A DNA stretch of 64,000 nt from Methylibium sp965279545 (GTDB taxonomy: Bacteria; Pseudomonadota; Gammaproteobacteria; Burkholderiales; Burkholderiaceae_C): NCBI RefSeq assembly GCF_965279545.1, contig NZ_OZ257250.1:372001-436000 (forward strand). The letters are read 5' to 3'. Both the position numbers and the translations under genes were made by a program. Below, piece after piece: positions 45,233-54,177 of this stretch; position 1 is the first letter of the stretch, and each line of letters starts with the position of its first letter. Under the pieces are notes generated by a model. That model was not told the DNA's origin. It did no database searches and saw only the letters and a program-made list of their open reading frames with translations.

Positions 45233-46000
45233 CTAGGCCTTCAGGCGATACCCGGTCCTGAAGATCCAGGCCACCACCCCCAGCGACACGACGAGAAACG
45301 CGAACGTCACGCCCAGGCTCAAGCCGATGTGCACGTCGGCCGCCCCGTAGAAGCTCCAGCGAAAGCCGCTCACCAGGTAGACCACCGGATTGAACAGCGC
45401 CACCGTCCGCCAGAACGGCGGCAGCATCTCGATGGAATAGAAGCTGCCGCCCAGGAAGGTGAGCGGCGTGACGATCAGCAGCGGTATCACCTGCAGCTTC
45501 TCGAAACCGTCGGCCCAGATGCCGATGATGAAGCCGAACAGGCTGAACGTCACCGCCGTGAGCACCAGAAAGAGCAGCATCCACACCGGGTGCTCGATGC
45601 GCAGCGGCACGAACAACCAGGCAGTGGCCAGGATGATGAGCCCGAGGAGGATCGACTTCGTCGCGGCCGCGCCCACGTAGCTCAGCACGATCTCGAAGGC
45701 CGAGATCGGCGCGGACAGCAGCTCGTAGATCGTGCCGGTGAACTTGGGGAAGTAGATGCCGAACGAGGCGTTGGAGATGCTCTGCGTCAGCAGCGACAGC
45801 ATCACCAGCCCCGGCACGATGAAGGCGCCGTAGCTCACGCCCCCCACGTCGGGGATGCGCGTGCCGATGGCCGCGCCGAAGACGACGAAGTACAGCGACG
45901 TGGAGATCACCGGCGAGATGATGCTCTGCATCAGCGTGCGCCAGGCGCGCGCCATCTCGAAGCGGTAGATGGCGTGCACGGCGTGCAGGTTCATGGTCAT
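45233..46000 (-). CDS. ABC-2 type transporter permease
   Basis: This 255-residue protein has six hydrophobic segments and the ABC2_membrane pattern (MLSLLTQSISNASFGIYFPK; LTFLGGSFYSIEMLPPFWRT, the NodJ-like end). It forms a drug or polysaccharide exporter with the upstream ATPase. ATG 46000 overlaps the ATPase stop by 4 bp. The family name is clear; the cargo is not. Confidence 0.93.
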   Translation of the reverse strand: MTMNLHAVHAIYRFEMARAWRTLMQSIISPVISTSLYFVVFGAAIGTRIPDVGGVSYGAFIVPGLVMLSLLTQSISNASFGIYFPKFTGTIYELLSAPISAFEIVLSYVGAAATKSILLGLIILATAWLFVPLRIEHPVWMLLFLVLTAVTFSLFGFIIGIWADGFEKLQVIPLLIVTPLTFLGGSFYSIEMLPPFWRTVALFNPVVYLVSGFRWSFYGAADVHIGLSLGVTFAFLVVSLGVVAWIFRTGYRLKA

Positions 46001-46926
46001 GGGTTGTCCTCGAGCAGGCCGACGAAGATGTCTTCCAGCGAGCTCTGCGTCGTGTGCAGGTCCTTGAAGGCGATGCCGATGTCGCTCAGGTCCTTCAGAA
46101 GCGCCGCAATGCCGGCGCGCCCGCCTTGCGTCTCGTAGGTGTAGGTCAGCTCGTTGCCGTCGGCCGACAGCGCCAGATCGTAGGCGAGGAGGGCGGGCGG
46201 TACCGCCTGCAGCCGGGTCGCCAACTGCAGTGTGAGCTGTTTCCTGCCGAGCTTGCGCATCAGCTCGGTCTTCTCCTCGACGAGGACCAGTTCGCCCTTG
46301 TCGATGACCCCGATCCGGTCGGCCATCTCTTCGGCCTCGTCGATGTAGTGCGTGGTCAGGATGATGGTCACCCCGGTGGCGCGCAGCTCGCGCACCAGTT
46401 GCCACATGTCACGCCGCAGCGTGACGTCGACGCCGGCGGTCGGCTCGTCGAGAAAGAGAACCTGCGGCTCGTGCGACAGCGCCTTGGCGATCATCAGCCG
46501 CCGCTTCATGCCGCCCGACAGCGCCATGACGCGGCTGTCCTTCTTGTCCCACAGCGACAAGGCCTTCAGCACCTTCTCGATGTAGGCCGGATTCGGAGGC
46601 TTGCCGAACAGGCCGCGGCTGAAGGAGACCGTGCTCCACACGGATTCGAAGGCGTCGGTCGTGAGCTCCTGCGGCACCAGTCCGATCATCGAGCGCGCGG
46701 CACGGTAGTCCCGCACGATGTCGTGCCCGTCGACGGCGATGCGGCCGGCGCTCGGGTTGACGATGCCGCAGACGATGCTGATGAGCGTCGTCTTGCCCGC
46801 GCCGTTGGGCCCTAGCAGCGCGAAGATCTCGCCGCGGCGGATCGTCAGGTCGATGCCCTTGAGCGCGTGAAACCCCGAGCTGTAGGTCTTCGAGACGCCT
46901 GTGGCCGAGAGGATGTTGTCCTGCAT
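45997..46926 (-). CDS. ABC transporter ATP-binding protein (DrrA/NodI type)
   Basis: This 309-residue ATPase has Walker A GPNGAGKTT, signature LSGGMKRRLMIAKAL and Walker B VLFLDEPTAGVD, plus a C-terminal DUF4162-like region. It energises the ABC-2 permease, with which it is translationally coupled. Confidence 0.95.
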   Translation of the reverse strand: MQDNILSATGVSKTYSSGFHALKGIDLTIRRGEIFALLGPNGAGKTTLISIVCGIVNPSAGRIAVDGHDIVRDYRAARSMIGLVPQELTTDAFESVWSTVSFSRGLFGKPPNPAYIEKVLKALSLWDKKDSRVMALSGGMKRRLMIAKALSHEPQVLFLDEPTAGVDVTLRRDMWQLVRELRATGVTIILTTHYIDEAEEMADRIGVIDKGELVLVEEKTELMRKLGRKQLTLQLATRLQAVPPALLAYDLALSADGNELTYTYETQGGRAGIAALLKDLSDIGIAFKDLHTTQSSLEDIFVGLLEDNP

Positions 46927-46999
46927 CGGCGCAAGGATAGCCGGAAGGTGAGAGTGCGCCGGTGCCGGGCGGACACCGGCCGGTATCCGGTCCGGCGGT

Positions 47000-48919
47000 C
47001 TACGAGGCCAACGCCCGCTCGATGCGGTGCCGCGCCACCCGCGTCTTCGGCACCGGCAGGTCGAACCAGCTGCGCACGTCGGCTTCCAGCCCCACGCCGT
47101 GCATGTAGTTGTAGAGCGCCTTCTTCAGCGCCACACCCAGCGCGTCGTGGTCCACGCCGGTCGGGTCGATGAAGCCGATGTCGTTCTTGGCAAAGCTCAC
47201 CGGTGGCAGCGGCTGCAGCGTCACGCCGTAGGCCTCGGGGTTCAGGCCCACCGGTGAATGCACGGTGCAGGCGAAGCGGTGGAAGAAGCCCGACTGGATG
47301 CAGCCCGCCGCGAACAGCTGGCGCACGTACTCGAGCGCATCCACGGTGTCCTGCACGGTCTGGGTCGGAAACCCGTACATCAGGTAGGCATGCACCAGGA
47401 TGCCGGCGTCGGAAAAGCCGCGCGTGACGCGCGCCACCTGGTCGACCGAAACGCCCTTCTTCATGAGGGTCAGCAGCCGGTCCGAGGCGACCTCCAGCCC
47501 GCCCGAGATAGCGATGCAGCCGCTGTCGGCGAGCTGCCGGCACAGCGCGGGAGTGAACGACTTTTCGAAGCGGATGTTGCCCCACCACGAGATCGCCCGC
47601 CGGCGCTTCTGCAGCTCGGCGGCCAGCGCCTTCAGCGACTTGGGCGGGGCGGCCTCGTCGACGAAATGGAAGCCGGTCTGCCCGGTTTCCTCGACGATGG
47701 CCTCGATGCGGTCGACCAGCGTCTCGGCGCCGGCGGCATCGAAGCGCGAGATGTAGTCCAGGCTCACGTCGCAGAAGCTGCACTTCTTCCAGTAGCAGCC
47801 GTGCGCGACCGTCAGCTTGTTCCAGCGCCCGTCGGACCACAGCCGGTGCATCGGGTTGAGCAGGTCCAGCAGCGACAGGTAGCGGTCCAGCGGCAGGCCG
47901 TCCCAGGTGGGGGTGCCGACCTCGGCAAAGGGCACGTCGGGCTCGACGAGGTTGATATAGCGCACCGCGGCCGACCCCGTGTGCGGATCGACCGCGCGCA
48001 CGAAGCTGCGCACCAGCCGGCTCTGCGAACGCTGGCCCGCCAGATGCTCGAGCAGCGCGAGCAGCGGCCGTTCGCCGGCGTCCAGCGTGAGGTAGTCGAA
48101 GTGGTCGAACACGCGCGGCTCGGTCAGTTCGCGCAGTTCGGTGTTGACGAAGCCGCCTCCAAGCGCGGTGACGATGCCCGGGTCGTGCGCCTTGATGGCC
48201 TGGGCGATGCGAAAGGCCGCGTACACCGCGCCCGGGAAGGGCACCGACACCAGCACCAGCGTGGGCCGGTGGCGCGCCAGCGCGGCCAGCGTCAGCTCGC
48301 GCAGCAGGCGGTCCACCAGGTTGAGCGGCGCCGCCAGGGCCTCGGCCAGCGGATCGAAGCTGGGCTGGCTTTGCGCCAGACTCTCCGCATAGCGCACGAA
48401 CTCGAAGCGCGGGTCCACCGCGTCGCGCACGACGTCGGCGATGTCGTTGAGGTACAGCGTGGCCAGGTGGCGGGCACGGTCCTGCACGCCGAGGGTGCCG
48501 AAGGCCCAGGCCATCGGGTCGCCGCCGTCGGGGTCTTCGTAGACGTCGAGCGAATCGAAGCGCGCGCCTTCGGGCAGGAAGGCGCGGCTGCAGATGCGGT
48601 GCGCGAGCGTGGCGTCGCGCCCCTGCAGGAACGCCACCGTGGGCGCGATCGTTGCCGCATAGCGCTCGAACCGCTCCTCGAACGCGTCGACCCGCGGCGT
48701 GCGCGCCGGTGCCGGCAGGTCCGCGATGCGCTCGTGGATCGCCGCCAGGCCGCCGGGCGACAGCAGTGCCAGGGCCAGCGCCAGGGCCAGGTCTTCCTGC
48801 GCGGCCTCGATGCCGCGCGAGCGCAGGAAGCCGGTCAGGTAGGCCGTCGACGGGTACGGGGTGTTGAGCTGCGTCATCGGCGCGATGACGGACAGGACGC
48901 GGGCGGGCTGGGACGGCAT
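47000..48919 (-). CDS. B12-binding-domain radical SAM protein
   Basis: This 639-residue protein starts MPSQPARVLSVIAPMTQLNT and has an N-terminal cobalamin-binding-like half followed by a radical SAM core with CYWKKCSFC, whose spacing (CX4CX2C) is a known variant in this group. Glycine-rich SAM contacts occur later (SGGLEVASDR). The C-terminal region (FKNDIG-like, KKALYNYMHGVGLE) is typical of large cobalamin radical SAM enzymes annotated with no known substrate. The longer frame to 49186 overlaps the pirin region and is not used. Confidence 0.88.
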   Translation of the reverse strand: MPSQPARVLSVIAPMTQLNTPYPSTAYLTGFLRSRGIEAAQEDLALALALALLSPGGLAAIHERIADLPAPARTPRVDAFEERFERYAATIAPTVAFLQGRDATLAHRICSRAFLPEGARFDSLDVYEDPDGGDPMAWAFGTLGVQDRARHLATLYLNDIADVVRDAVDPRFEFVRYAESLAQSQPSFDPLAEALAAPLNLVDRLLRELTLAALARHRPTLVLVSVPFPGAVYAAFRIAQAIKAHDPGIVTALGGGFVNTELRELTEPRVFDHFDYLTLDAGERPLLALLEHLAGQRSQSRLVRSFVRAVDPHTGSAAVRYINLVEPDVPFAEVGTPTWDGLPLDRYLSLLDLLNPMHRLWSDGRWNKLTVAHGCYWKKCSFCDVSLDYISRFDAAGAETLVDRIEAIVEETGQTGFHFVDEAAPPKSLKALAAELQKRRRAISWWGNIRFEKSFTPALCRQLADSGCIAISGGLEVASDRLLTLMKKGVSVDQVARVTRGFSDAGILVHAYLMYGFPTQTVQDTVDALEYVRQLFAAGCIQSGFFHRFACTVHSPVGLNPEAYGVTLQPLPPVSFAKNDIGFIDPTGVDHDALGVALKKALYNYMHGVGLEADVRSWFDLPVPKTRVARHRIERALAS

Positions 48920-49185
48920 GGTCAGTGGCGGTGGGCGGCTGTCGGCCGGGCCGGCAAAAGACAACGGCGCCCTCCGTGGGGGCGTGCGTCGGCTCCCGGC
49001 GACCGGAGCGGGGGTACGAGGGGCGATTCTCCGCGCTGGGCCCGAGCGCAAGAGGCTTGCTTTGCGCCGGGTGGGCGCAAAGGGCCGGCCGCCCGATTGC
49101 ACGCGCGTGAACCGTGCGTGCAGATTCTTTGGGCGAATGACACCCTGCGCAGCCTCAAGATGCGGGTCTCGAAGGAGATGAAACA

Positions 49186-50058
49186 ATGAAACAGCTTTCG
49201 TTCATCCAGCGCAGCCAGGGACGGCATTGGGTCGGCGATGGATTCCCCGTGCGCAGCATCTTTTCGTACAACGACCTCCCGCAGGAGATGTCGCCCTTCC
49301 TGCTGCTCGACCACGCCGGCCCGGCGAACTTCGAGCCGACCACGGCAAGGCGCGGCGTCGGCCGGCACCCGCACCGGGGTTTCGAGACCGTCACGATCGT
49401 CTACGCGGGCGAGGTGGAGCACCGCGACTCGACCGGTGCCGGCGGCGTGATCGGCCCGGGCGACGTGCAGTGGATGACCGCGGGCAGCGGCATCGTTCAC
49501 GAGGAGTACCACGGCGCCGACTACGCCCGCCGGGGCGGGCCGTTCGAGATGGTGCAACTGTGGGTCAACCTGCCCGCCAGGGACAAGATGGCGGCCCCCG
49601 GCTACCAGGGCATCGCCGCGGCGCAGATTCCGCAGGTGGAACTGCCCGGCGGGGCCGGCACGGTGCGCGTCATCGCGGGGGCCTTGCAGGGGGCCACGGG
49701 GCCTGCGCGCAGCTTCAGCCCGATGAACGTCTGGGACCTGCGTCTGGCGGCCGGCCGCCAGGCCCGGCTGCCGGTGCCGGCCGGGCACACGACGGCGCTG
49801 TTCGTGCTGAAGGGCGCCGTGCGCGTGGCCGGCGGCGAGACCGTCGGTGAAGCCGAACTCGCGGTGCTGGAGCGCGATGGCGACACGGTGATGGTCGAAG
49901 CCCTGCAGGACGCGACCCTGCTGCTGCTGGGTGGCGAACCCTTGCGCGAGCCCGTCGTCGGGCACGGCCCGTTCGTGATGAACACGCAGGCCGAGATCCG
50001 CCAGGCCTTCCTCGACCACCAGAGCGGACGCCTGGGCCGCCAGGCGTCCACGGCGTGA
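49186..50058 (+). CDS. Pirin family protein
   Basis: This 290-residue bicupin has the pirin metal site: GRHPHRGFETVTIVYAGEVEHRD with His61 and His63, and IVHEEYHG with His105 and Glu107. Length matches the family. Pirins act as quercetinase-like dioxygenases or redox sensors. A strong ribosome site (GAAGGAGATGAAACA) precedes the ATG. The nearest downstream hairpin lies at 50125-50151. Confidence 0.94.
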   Translation: MKQLSFIQRSQGRHWVGDGFPVRSIFSYNDLPQEMSPFLLLDHAGPANFEPTTARRGVGRHPHRGFETVTIVYAGEVEHRDSTGAGGVIGPGDVQWMTAGSGIVHEEYHGADYARRGGPFEMVQLWVNLPARDKMAAPGYQGIAAAQIPQVELPGGAGTVRVIAGALQGATGPARSFSPMNVWDLRLAAGRQARLPVPAGHTTALFVLKGAVRVAGGETVGEAELAVLERDGDTVMVEALQDATLLLLGGEPLREPVVGHGPFVMNTQAEIRQAFLDHQSGRLGRQASTA

Positions 50059-50124
50059 AGACCCGGCGCGGGTCTCGCAGGAGCCGTGGCGTCACCGCTG
50101 TCAGCGGCTGGCGGGCATGAAAAA

Positions 50125-50151
50125 GGTGGACAGCGCGATGCGCTGTCCACC
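50125..50151. terminator. Strong hairpin after pirin gene
   Basis: The arms GGTGGACAGCGC (50125-50136) and GCGCTGTCCACC (50140-50151) form a perfect 12-bp stem with loop GAT. There is no T tract on the plus strand; on the minus strand the stem is followed by TTTTT. The rest of 50059-50424 shows no gene that I can support. Confidence 0.55.
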
Positions 50152-50424
50152 GGAAAGAAGCCGTCAGCGGGAGGAGGGAGACGGGAGGAGGGACGGCCCC
50201 TTGCACCGGATCGGCTCGTCACCGAACCGGCACGCTCAATTTAGTTCGGCAGATCGCGCGGGTCTGTAGGAAAACTGCTCGACGTGCCCCCTCGGGCGTG
50301 CGCTCGCGCACCTCCACTCGCACGCCCGGACCCCCTTCGGAGCCACCCCCAGCGCGGGACGCGAAACACCGCGAGATGAACGAAGCTTTCCTGCGTGCCG
50401 ACACCGTCGGCAAGGAGAGACGAA

Positions 50425-50667
50425 ATGCACTTCGAAGAGCAGGACTGCGGCGGCTGCCGCATCTATGGTGGGACCTTCGAGAGCGCCTACGGCGGCTATG
50501 TGGCGGCCGTGGTCGTGCTGAGAACCGGCCCCAAGGCCGAGCTCGTGTTCAAGGACGACAGCCTGTCCTGTGGACACACCTTCGACACGCCGGCCTCGGC
50601 CTTGCGCCATGCGATGGAGGCGGGGCGCCGCGCCGTGCGCCGGCAGGCCGAGCTGATGACGACCTGA
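50425..50667 (+). CDS. Small conserved-looking hypothetical protein
   Basis: This 80-residue protein has a good ribosome site (CAAGGAGAGACGAAATG). It begins MHFEEQDCGGCRIYGGTFES, contains three Cys, and ends in a charged helix (RHAMEAGRRAVRRQAELMTT). No family is recognised with certainty; it may be one of the small uncharacterised Burkholderiales proteins. No membrane segment or signal is visible. Confidence 0.6.
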   Translation: MHFEEQDCGGCRIYGGTFESAYGGYVAAVVVLRTGPKAELVFKDDSLSCGHTFDTPASALRHAMEAGRRAVRRQAELMTT

Positions 50668-50793
50668 ATGTGCTTGCACCGCGGGCGGCGGGCCGCCCCG
50701 GTTCACACATCTTTACCCCAACCGCAAGTGCGCTTCACCGCCGCGTCCGAGCATCTGTTCACCCCGATGGGGTTTGCAAGGAAAGGACGCACG

Positions 50794-51321
50794 ATGAACA
50801 CCTTCTCTCTTTCTGCCCGCGGCGCACGCGGCGTCATCCTCGGGATCGCGGTGGCCCTGGCCGGCGGCGTGAGCCTGACGGCCTGGGCGCTGCCCGACGG
50901 CGGCCCCGCAGGCCGGCCGGCCCACGGCGCGCCGGGCTTCGGGCTGGGCGGCTCGCCGCGTCAGCTCGACCGCATGCTCGACAGCGTGAAAGCGACCGAC
51001 GCGCAGCGCAGCCAGATCAAGCAGATCGCCCAGGCCGCCGCGGCCGACCTGAAGGCCCAGCGCGAGGCGGGCAAGGGCCTGCGCGAACAGCAGGCACGCC
51101 TGTTCACCCAGCCGACCGTCGACGCGCAGGCGGTCGAGGCGCTGCGCCAGCAGATGCTGGCGCAGCACGACCAGGCCAGCCGGCGCATCACCCAGGCGAT
51201 GCTCGATGCGAGCCGCGTGCTGACGGTCGAGCAGCGTGTCCAGCTGGCCGAGCGCATGAAGGCGCGCCACGACCGGATGGAGCGCCATCACGGCGCTCCG
51301 CCGCCGGACCGCAACGGCTGA
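50794..51321 (+). CDS. Spy/CpxP-like periplasmic protein (LTXXQ type)
   Basis: This 175-residue protein has a signal peptide (MNTFSLSARGARGVILGIAV ... AWA) and a helical core (LDRMLDSVKATDAQRSQIKQ; LTVEQRVQLAERMKARHDRME) like Spy and CpxP chaperones. It sits before a response regulator and a histidine kinase, as in cpxPRA. It may modulate the kinase or protect the periplasm. GGAAAGGACG precedes the ATG. Confidence 0.82.
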   Translation: MNTFSLSARGARGVILGIAVALAGGVSLTAWALPDGGPAGRPAHGAPGFGLGGSPRQLDRMLDSVKATDAQRSQIKQIAQAAAADLKAQREAGKGLREQQARLFTQPTVDAQAVEALRQQMLAQHDQASRRITQAMLDASRVLTVEQRVQLAERMKARHDRMERHHGAPPPDRNG

Positions 51322-51412
51322 TAGCGGGTGCACCACGAGCCGGCCCGCATCGCGCGCCGGCCCGTGACCGCCCGGCGCTGGCATATCCTCCGGAACCGCC
51401 GGTTCCACTGTG

Positions 51413-51442
51413 CCGTCGCAGCCCGCCGGCTGCGACGGTTTT
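51413..51442 (+). terminator. Terminator-like hairpin before the response regulator
   Basis: The arms CCGTCGCAGCC (51413-51423) and GGCTGCGACGG (51428-51438) form a perfect 11-bp stem, loop CGCC, followed by TTTT. It ends 12 bp before the regulator ATG. A second short palindrome, GGAACC/GGTTCC, lies at 51392-51406. It may terminate the Spy-like transcript or attenuate readthrough. Confidence 0.65.
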
Positions 51443-51454
51443 CCGCCGAACACC

Positions 51455-52165
51455 ATGAGTGCCCGACTGCTGCTGATCGACGACGACGCGCGCCTCACCG
51501 CGATGGTGGGCGACTACCTGCGCCAGGCCGGCTACGAGGTCGAAACCGCGACCACGCTCGCCGCCGGCCGCGAACGCATCGAGCGCGAGCTGTACGACGC
51601 CCTGGTGCTCGACCTGATGCTGCCCGACGGCGACGGCCTCGACCTGTGCCGTGAGCTGCGGGCGTTGCCGCGCACGCGCGCGCTGCCGCTGCTGATGCTC
51701 ACCGCGCGCGGCGAGCCGATGGATCGCATCGTCGGTCTCGAACTCGGCGCCGACGACTACCTCCCCAAACCCTTCGAGCCGCGCGAGCTGCTGGCGCGCG
51801 TGAAGGCCTTGCTGCGCCGCGCCGCGCCCAGCGGTGCCGACGGCGACGTGCTGCGTTTCGGGCGCCTCGAGGTCGATGCCGGGGGGCGCCAGGCGCGTCT
51901 CGACGGCAAGCCCTGCGAGCTGACCAGCTACCAGTTCGATCTCCTGGTGGTGCTCGCCAACGCACCCGGGCGCGTGCTGTCGCGCGACCAGATCATGGAC
52001 GCGCTCAAGGGCCATGCGCTGGAGGCCTTCGACCGCTCGATCGACGTGCACATCTCGCGCATCCGCGCGGCGATCGAGGACGACCCCAAGACGCCGCGCC
52101 GCATCCTCACCGTGCGGGGTGCGGGCTACGTGTTCGCGAAGAAGCAGGATGCCGAGGCCGCCTGA
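51455..52165 (+). CDS. OmpR-family response regulator (CpxR-like)
   Basis: This 236-residue protein has a receiver domain (acidic pocket Asp9-Asp11, phospho-acceptor Asp53 in LVLDLMLPDGDG, KPF motif) and a C-terminal winged helix ending ILTVRGAGYVFAKK. It should regulate envelope stress genes when phosphorylated by the next gene's kinase. No clear ribosome site is visible before ATG 51455, so translation may depend on the upstream structure. Confidence 0.94.
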   Translation: MSARLLLIDDDARLTAMVGDYLRQAGYEVETATTLAAGRERIERELYDALVLDLMLPDGDGLDLCRELRALPRTRALPLLMLTARGEPMDRIVGLELGADDYLPKPFEPRELLARVKALLRRAAPSGADGDVLRFGRLEVDAGGRQARLDGKPCELTSYQFDLLVVLANAPGRVLSRDQIMDALKGHALEAFDRSIDVHISRIRAAIEDDPKTPRRILTVRGAGYVFAKKQDAEAA

Positions 52166-52198
52166 GGCCCGGCGCGGGCACGGGGGGCGGTCCTTCCG

Positions 52199-53680
52199 GT
52201 GAAGACGCTCTACCTGCGCATCTACCTCACCGTCGTGGCGGTGCTGCTGCTGTTCGCGCTGGTGTCGGGCTGGCTGCTCCAGCGCAACATCGAGCACGAG
52301 CGCACGCGCTTCGAGGCGAGCGGCAACGAGCGGCTGGTCGCCTGGGGCGAACTGCTGCAGAACGCGCTGCCGCCGGCCGATGCGTCGCGCGCGGAGCAGG
52401 GCCAGGCCCTGCTCGAATGGTCGTCACGGCTGCGCATGCCGCTGGCGCTGGACGACGAGCAGGGGCAGCGCATCGCCACCTCGCAGGCCTTCGCGCGCTG
52501 GATCGACGCGCCTGGCGGGCCGGACGAGCCGCCGCCGGCCGGCGAGCGCCGCCCGCCTCCGGGTGCTCCCGAGGCTGCCCCACCCGGGTGGCCGCGAGAC
52601 GCGCGCGAGCGCCGGCGCGATGTGCCGCCTGACCTCGCCGAGCGCCGGCTGCCCCAGCGCGTGACGCTCAGCGACGGCCGCACCCTCTGGGTCGTGCGGC
52701 CGAGCATGCTGCGTCCCGGCGGTCGCGGCCCCGACGGGCGCCTGCTGGTGCCCGAGCCACCGTTCTTCCTGCAGGGCGTCGGCCTGCTGCTGACCCTGGG
52801 TGTGCTGTTCATCGCCGTGGCCGCCGGCGCCTACCCGGTGGTGCGGCGCCTGACGCGCCGGCTCGAGGTGCTCAAGCAAGGGGTCGAGACTTTCGGCGCT
52901 GGCGCGCTGCACCATCGCGTCGATGCCACCGGGCGCGACGAGATCGCAGCACTCGCCACGAGTTTCAATGCGGCGGCCGCGCGCATCGAATCGCTGGTGC
53001 AGGCCAACCAGTCGCTGCTGGCCAATGCCAGCCACGAACTGCGCTCGCCGCTGGCGCGCCTGAAGATGGCGCTGGCGATGCTCGACACGGCACCCACCGA
53101 GCGGCGCGGCCCGTTGAAGCAGGAGATCGAGCGCAACATCCGCGAGCTCGATACGCTGGTCGAGGAGGTGCTGCTCGCGAGCCGGCTCGATGCGCGCCAC
53201 GAGCGCTCGCGCGACGGGGTCGACGAGCGGGTGCGCGATCCGGTGGACGTGATCGCCCTCGCCGCGGAGGAAGCGGCCCGCTTCGACGCCGTGCTCGAGC
53301 TGCCCGACGAAGCCGACCGCGCCGCGGCAGTGCCGGCCACGCTGCGCGGCGACGAGCGGCTGCTGCGCCGCGCACTGCGCAACCTGCTCGAGAACGCGCG
53401 GCGCTACGGCGGCATTGGCGCACCGGAGCTGCAGCTGCGGCGCGTGGGCGAACGGCTGGAGCTGCGGGTCAGCGACCGGGGCCCGGGTGTGCCCGAGGCG
53501 CAGCGCGAGCGGATCTTCGAGCCCTTCTACCGGATGCCGGGCCACGCCGAGCAGGCCGGCGGCGTCGGTCTCGGACTCAGTCTGGTCCGGCAGATCGCCC
53601 ACCACCACGGCGGCGAGGTGCGCTGCGAGCTGCGCCCGGGCGGCGGCAGCTGCTTCGTGCTGAGCCTGCCGATCGCCTGA
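52199..53680 (+). CDS. Sensor histidine kinase (CpxA-like)
   Basis: This 493-residue kinase has an N-terminal membrane helix (LTVVAVLLLFALVSGWLL), a Pro/Arg-rich periplasmic domain (about 30-185), a second helix (GLLLTLGVLFIAVAAGAYPVV), HAMP, the H-box ASHELRSPLARLK and ATPase boxes NLLENARRYGG, DRGPGVP and GVGLGLSLVRQIAHHHGG. It phosphorylates the upstream regulator. The start is GTG 52199. A 9-bp hairpin spans its stop codon. Confidence 0.93.
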   Translation: MKTLYLRIYLTVVAVLLLFALVSGWLLQRNIEHERTRFEASGNERLVAWGELLQNALPPADASRAEQGQALLEWSSRLRMPLALDDEQGQRIATSQAFARWIDAPGGPDEPPPAGERRPPPGAPEAAPPGWPRDARERRRDVPPDLAERRLPQRVTLSDGRTLWVVRPSMLRPGGRGPDGRLLVPEPPFFLQGVGLLLTLGVLFIAVAAGAYPVVRRLTRRLEVLKQGVETFGAGALHHRVDATGRDEIAALATSFNAAAARIESLVQANQSLLANASHELRSPLARLKMALAMLDTAPTERRGPLKQEIERNIRELDTLVEEVLLASRLDARHERSRDGVDERVRDPVDVIALAAEEAARFDAVLELPDEADRAAAVPATLRGDERLLRRALRNLLENARRYGGIGAPELQLRRVGERLELRVSDRGPGVPEAQRERIFEPFYRMPGHAEQAGGVGLGLSLVRQIAHHHGGEVRCELRPGGGSCFVLSLPIA

Positions 53681-53691
53681 GGCAGGCGATC
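53671..53691. terminator. Hairpin over two convergent stop codons
   Basis: The arms GATCGCCTG (53671-53679) and CAGGCGATC (53683-53691) pair perfectly around AGG. The stem covers the kinase stop (53678-53680) and reaches the stop of the convergent gene (53690-53692). No T tract follows, so it may act as a bidirectional pause or RNA-end stabiliser. Confidence 0.55.
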
Positions 53692-54157
53692 ACTCGGCGG
53701 ACCGAGAGGGCTGGGGTGACGGGGCCGGGAGCGCAGCGGGCTTCTGCGCTTCGGCCTCGCGCGCCCGCTCGGCGTAGCGGTTGAAGCGCCAGGCCGTGGC
53801 TTCCATCGTGATGCGCCGCCAGGTCGCGCGCTTCTCGGCCGGGCTCAGCGCGGGCCAGTGCTGCACCTCGTCGAAGGTCCGGCCGCAACCCTTGCAGACG
53901 TCGTCGCCCTGGCTGGTGGAGCAGATCGCGATGCAGGGCGCGTCGGGCGTGCTCGCATACCAGGCCAGCCAGGCCGCCTTGGCCTTCGGGGGCATCGTGT
54001 CCTCGTCGCACTGATTCTCGCGGTAGTAGACGAGCAGCGCATACACCTCGGCCAGCGCACGCACCTCGGCGCAGGCGGTGATGCCGTCGGGCGATGGCGA
54101 GCGTTCGCGCCACCAGTTGATGGCGGACTCGATGTCGGTGATGTGGATGCCGGCCAT
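53690..54157 (-). CDS. DUF3717-DUF1289 fusion protein
   Basis: This 155-residue protein has an N-terminal DUF3717-like part (ITDIESAINWWRERSPSPDG) and a DUF1289 part with its four-Cys zinc-like pattern (PCIAICSTSQGDDVCKGCGR and the following WPALSPAEKRATWRRI). These domains usually occur in separate short proteins. The tail is Pro/Ala-rich. It is 20 bp from trpS and in the same direction. Function is unknown. Confidence 0.85.
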   Translation of the reverse strand: MAGIHITDIESAINWWRERSPSPDGITACAEVRALAEVYALLVYYRENQCDEDTMPPKAKAAWLAWYASTPDAPCIAICSTSQGDDVCKGCGRTFDEVQHWPALSPAEKRATWRRITMEATAWRFNRYAERAREAEAQKPAALPAPSPQPSRSAE

Positions 54158-54177
54158 GGCGGCGCGCCCGGGCAGCG

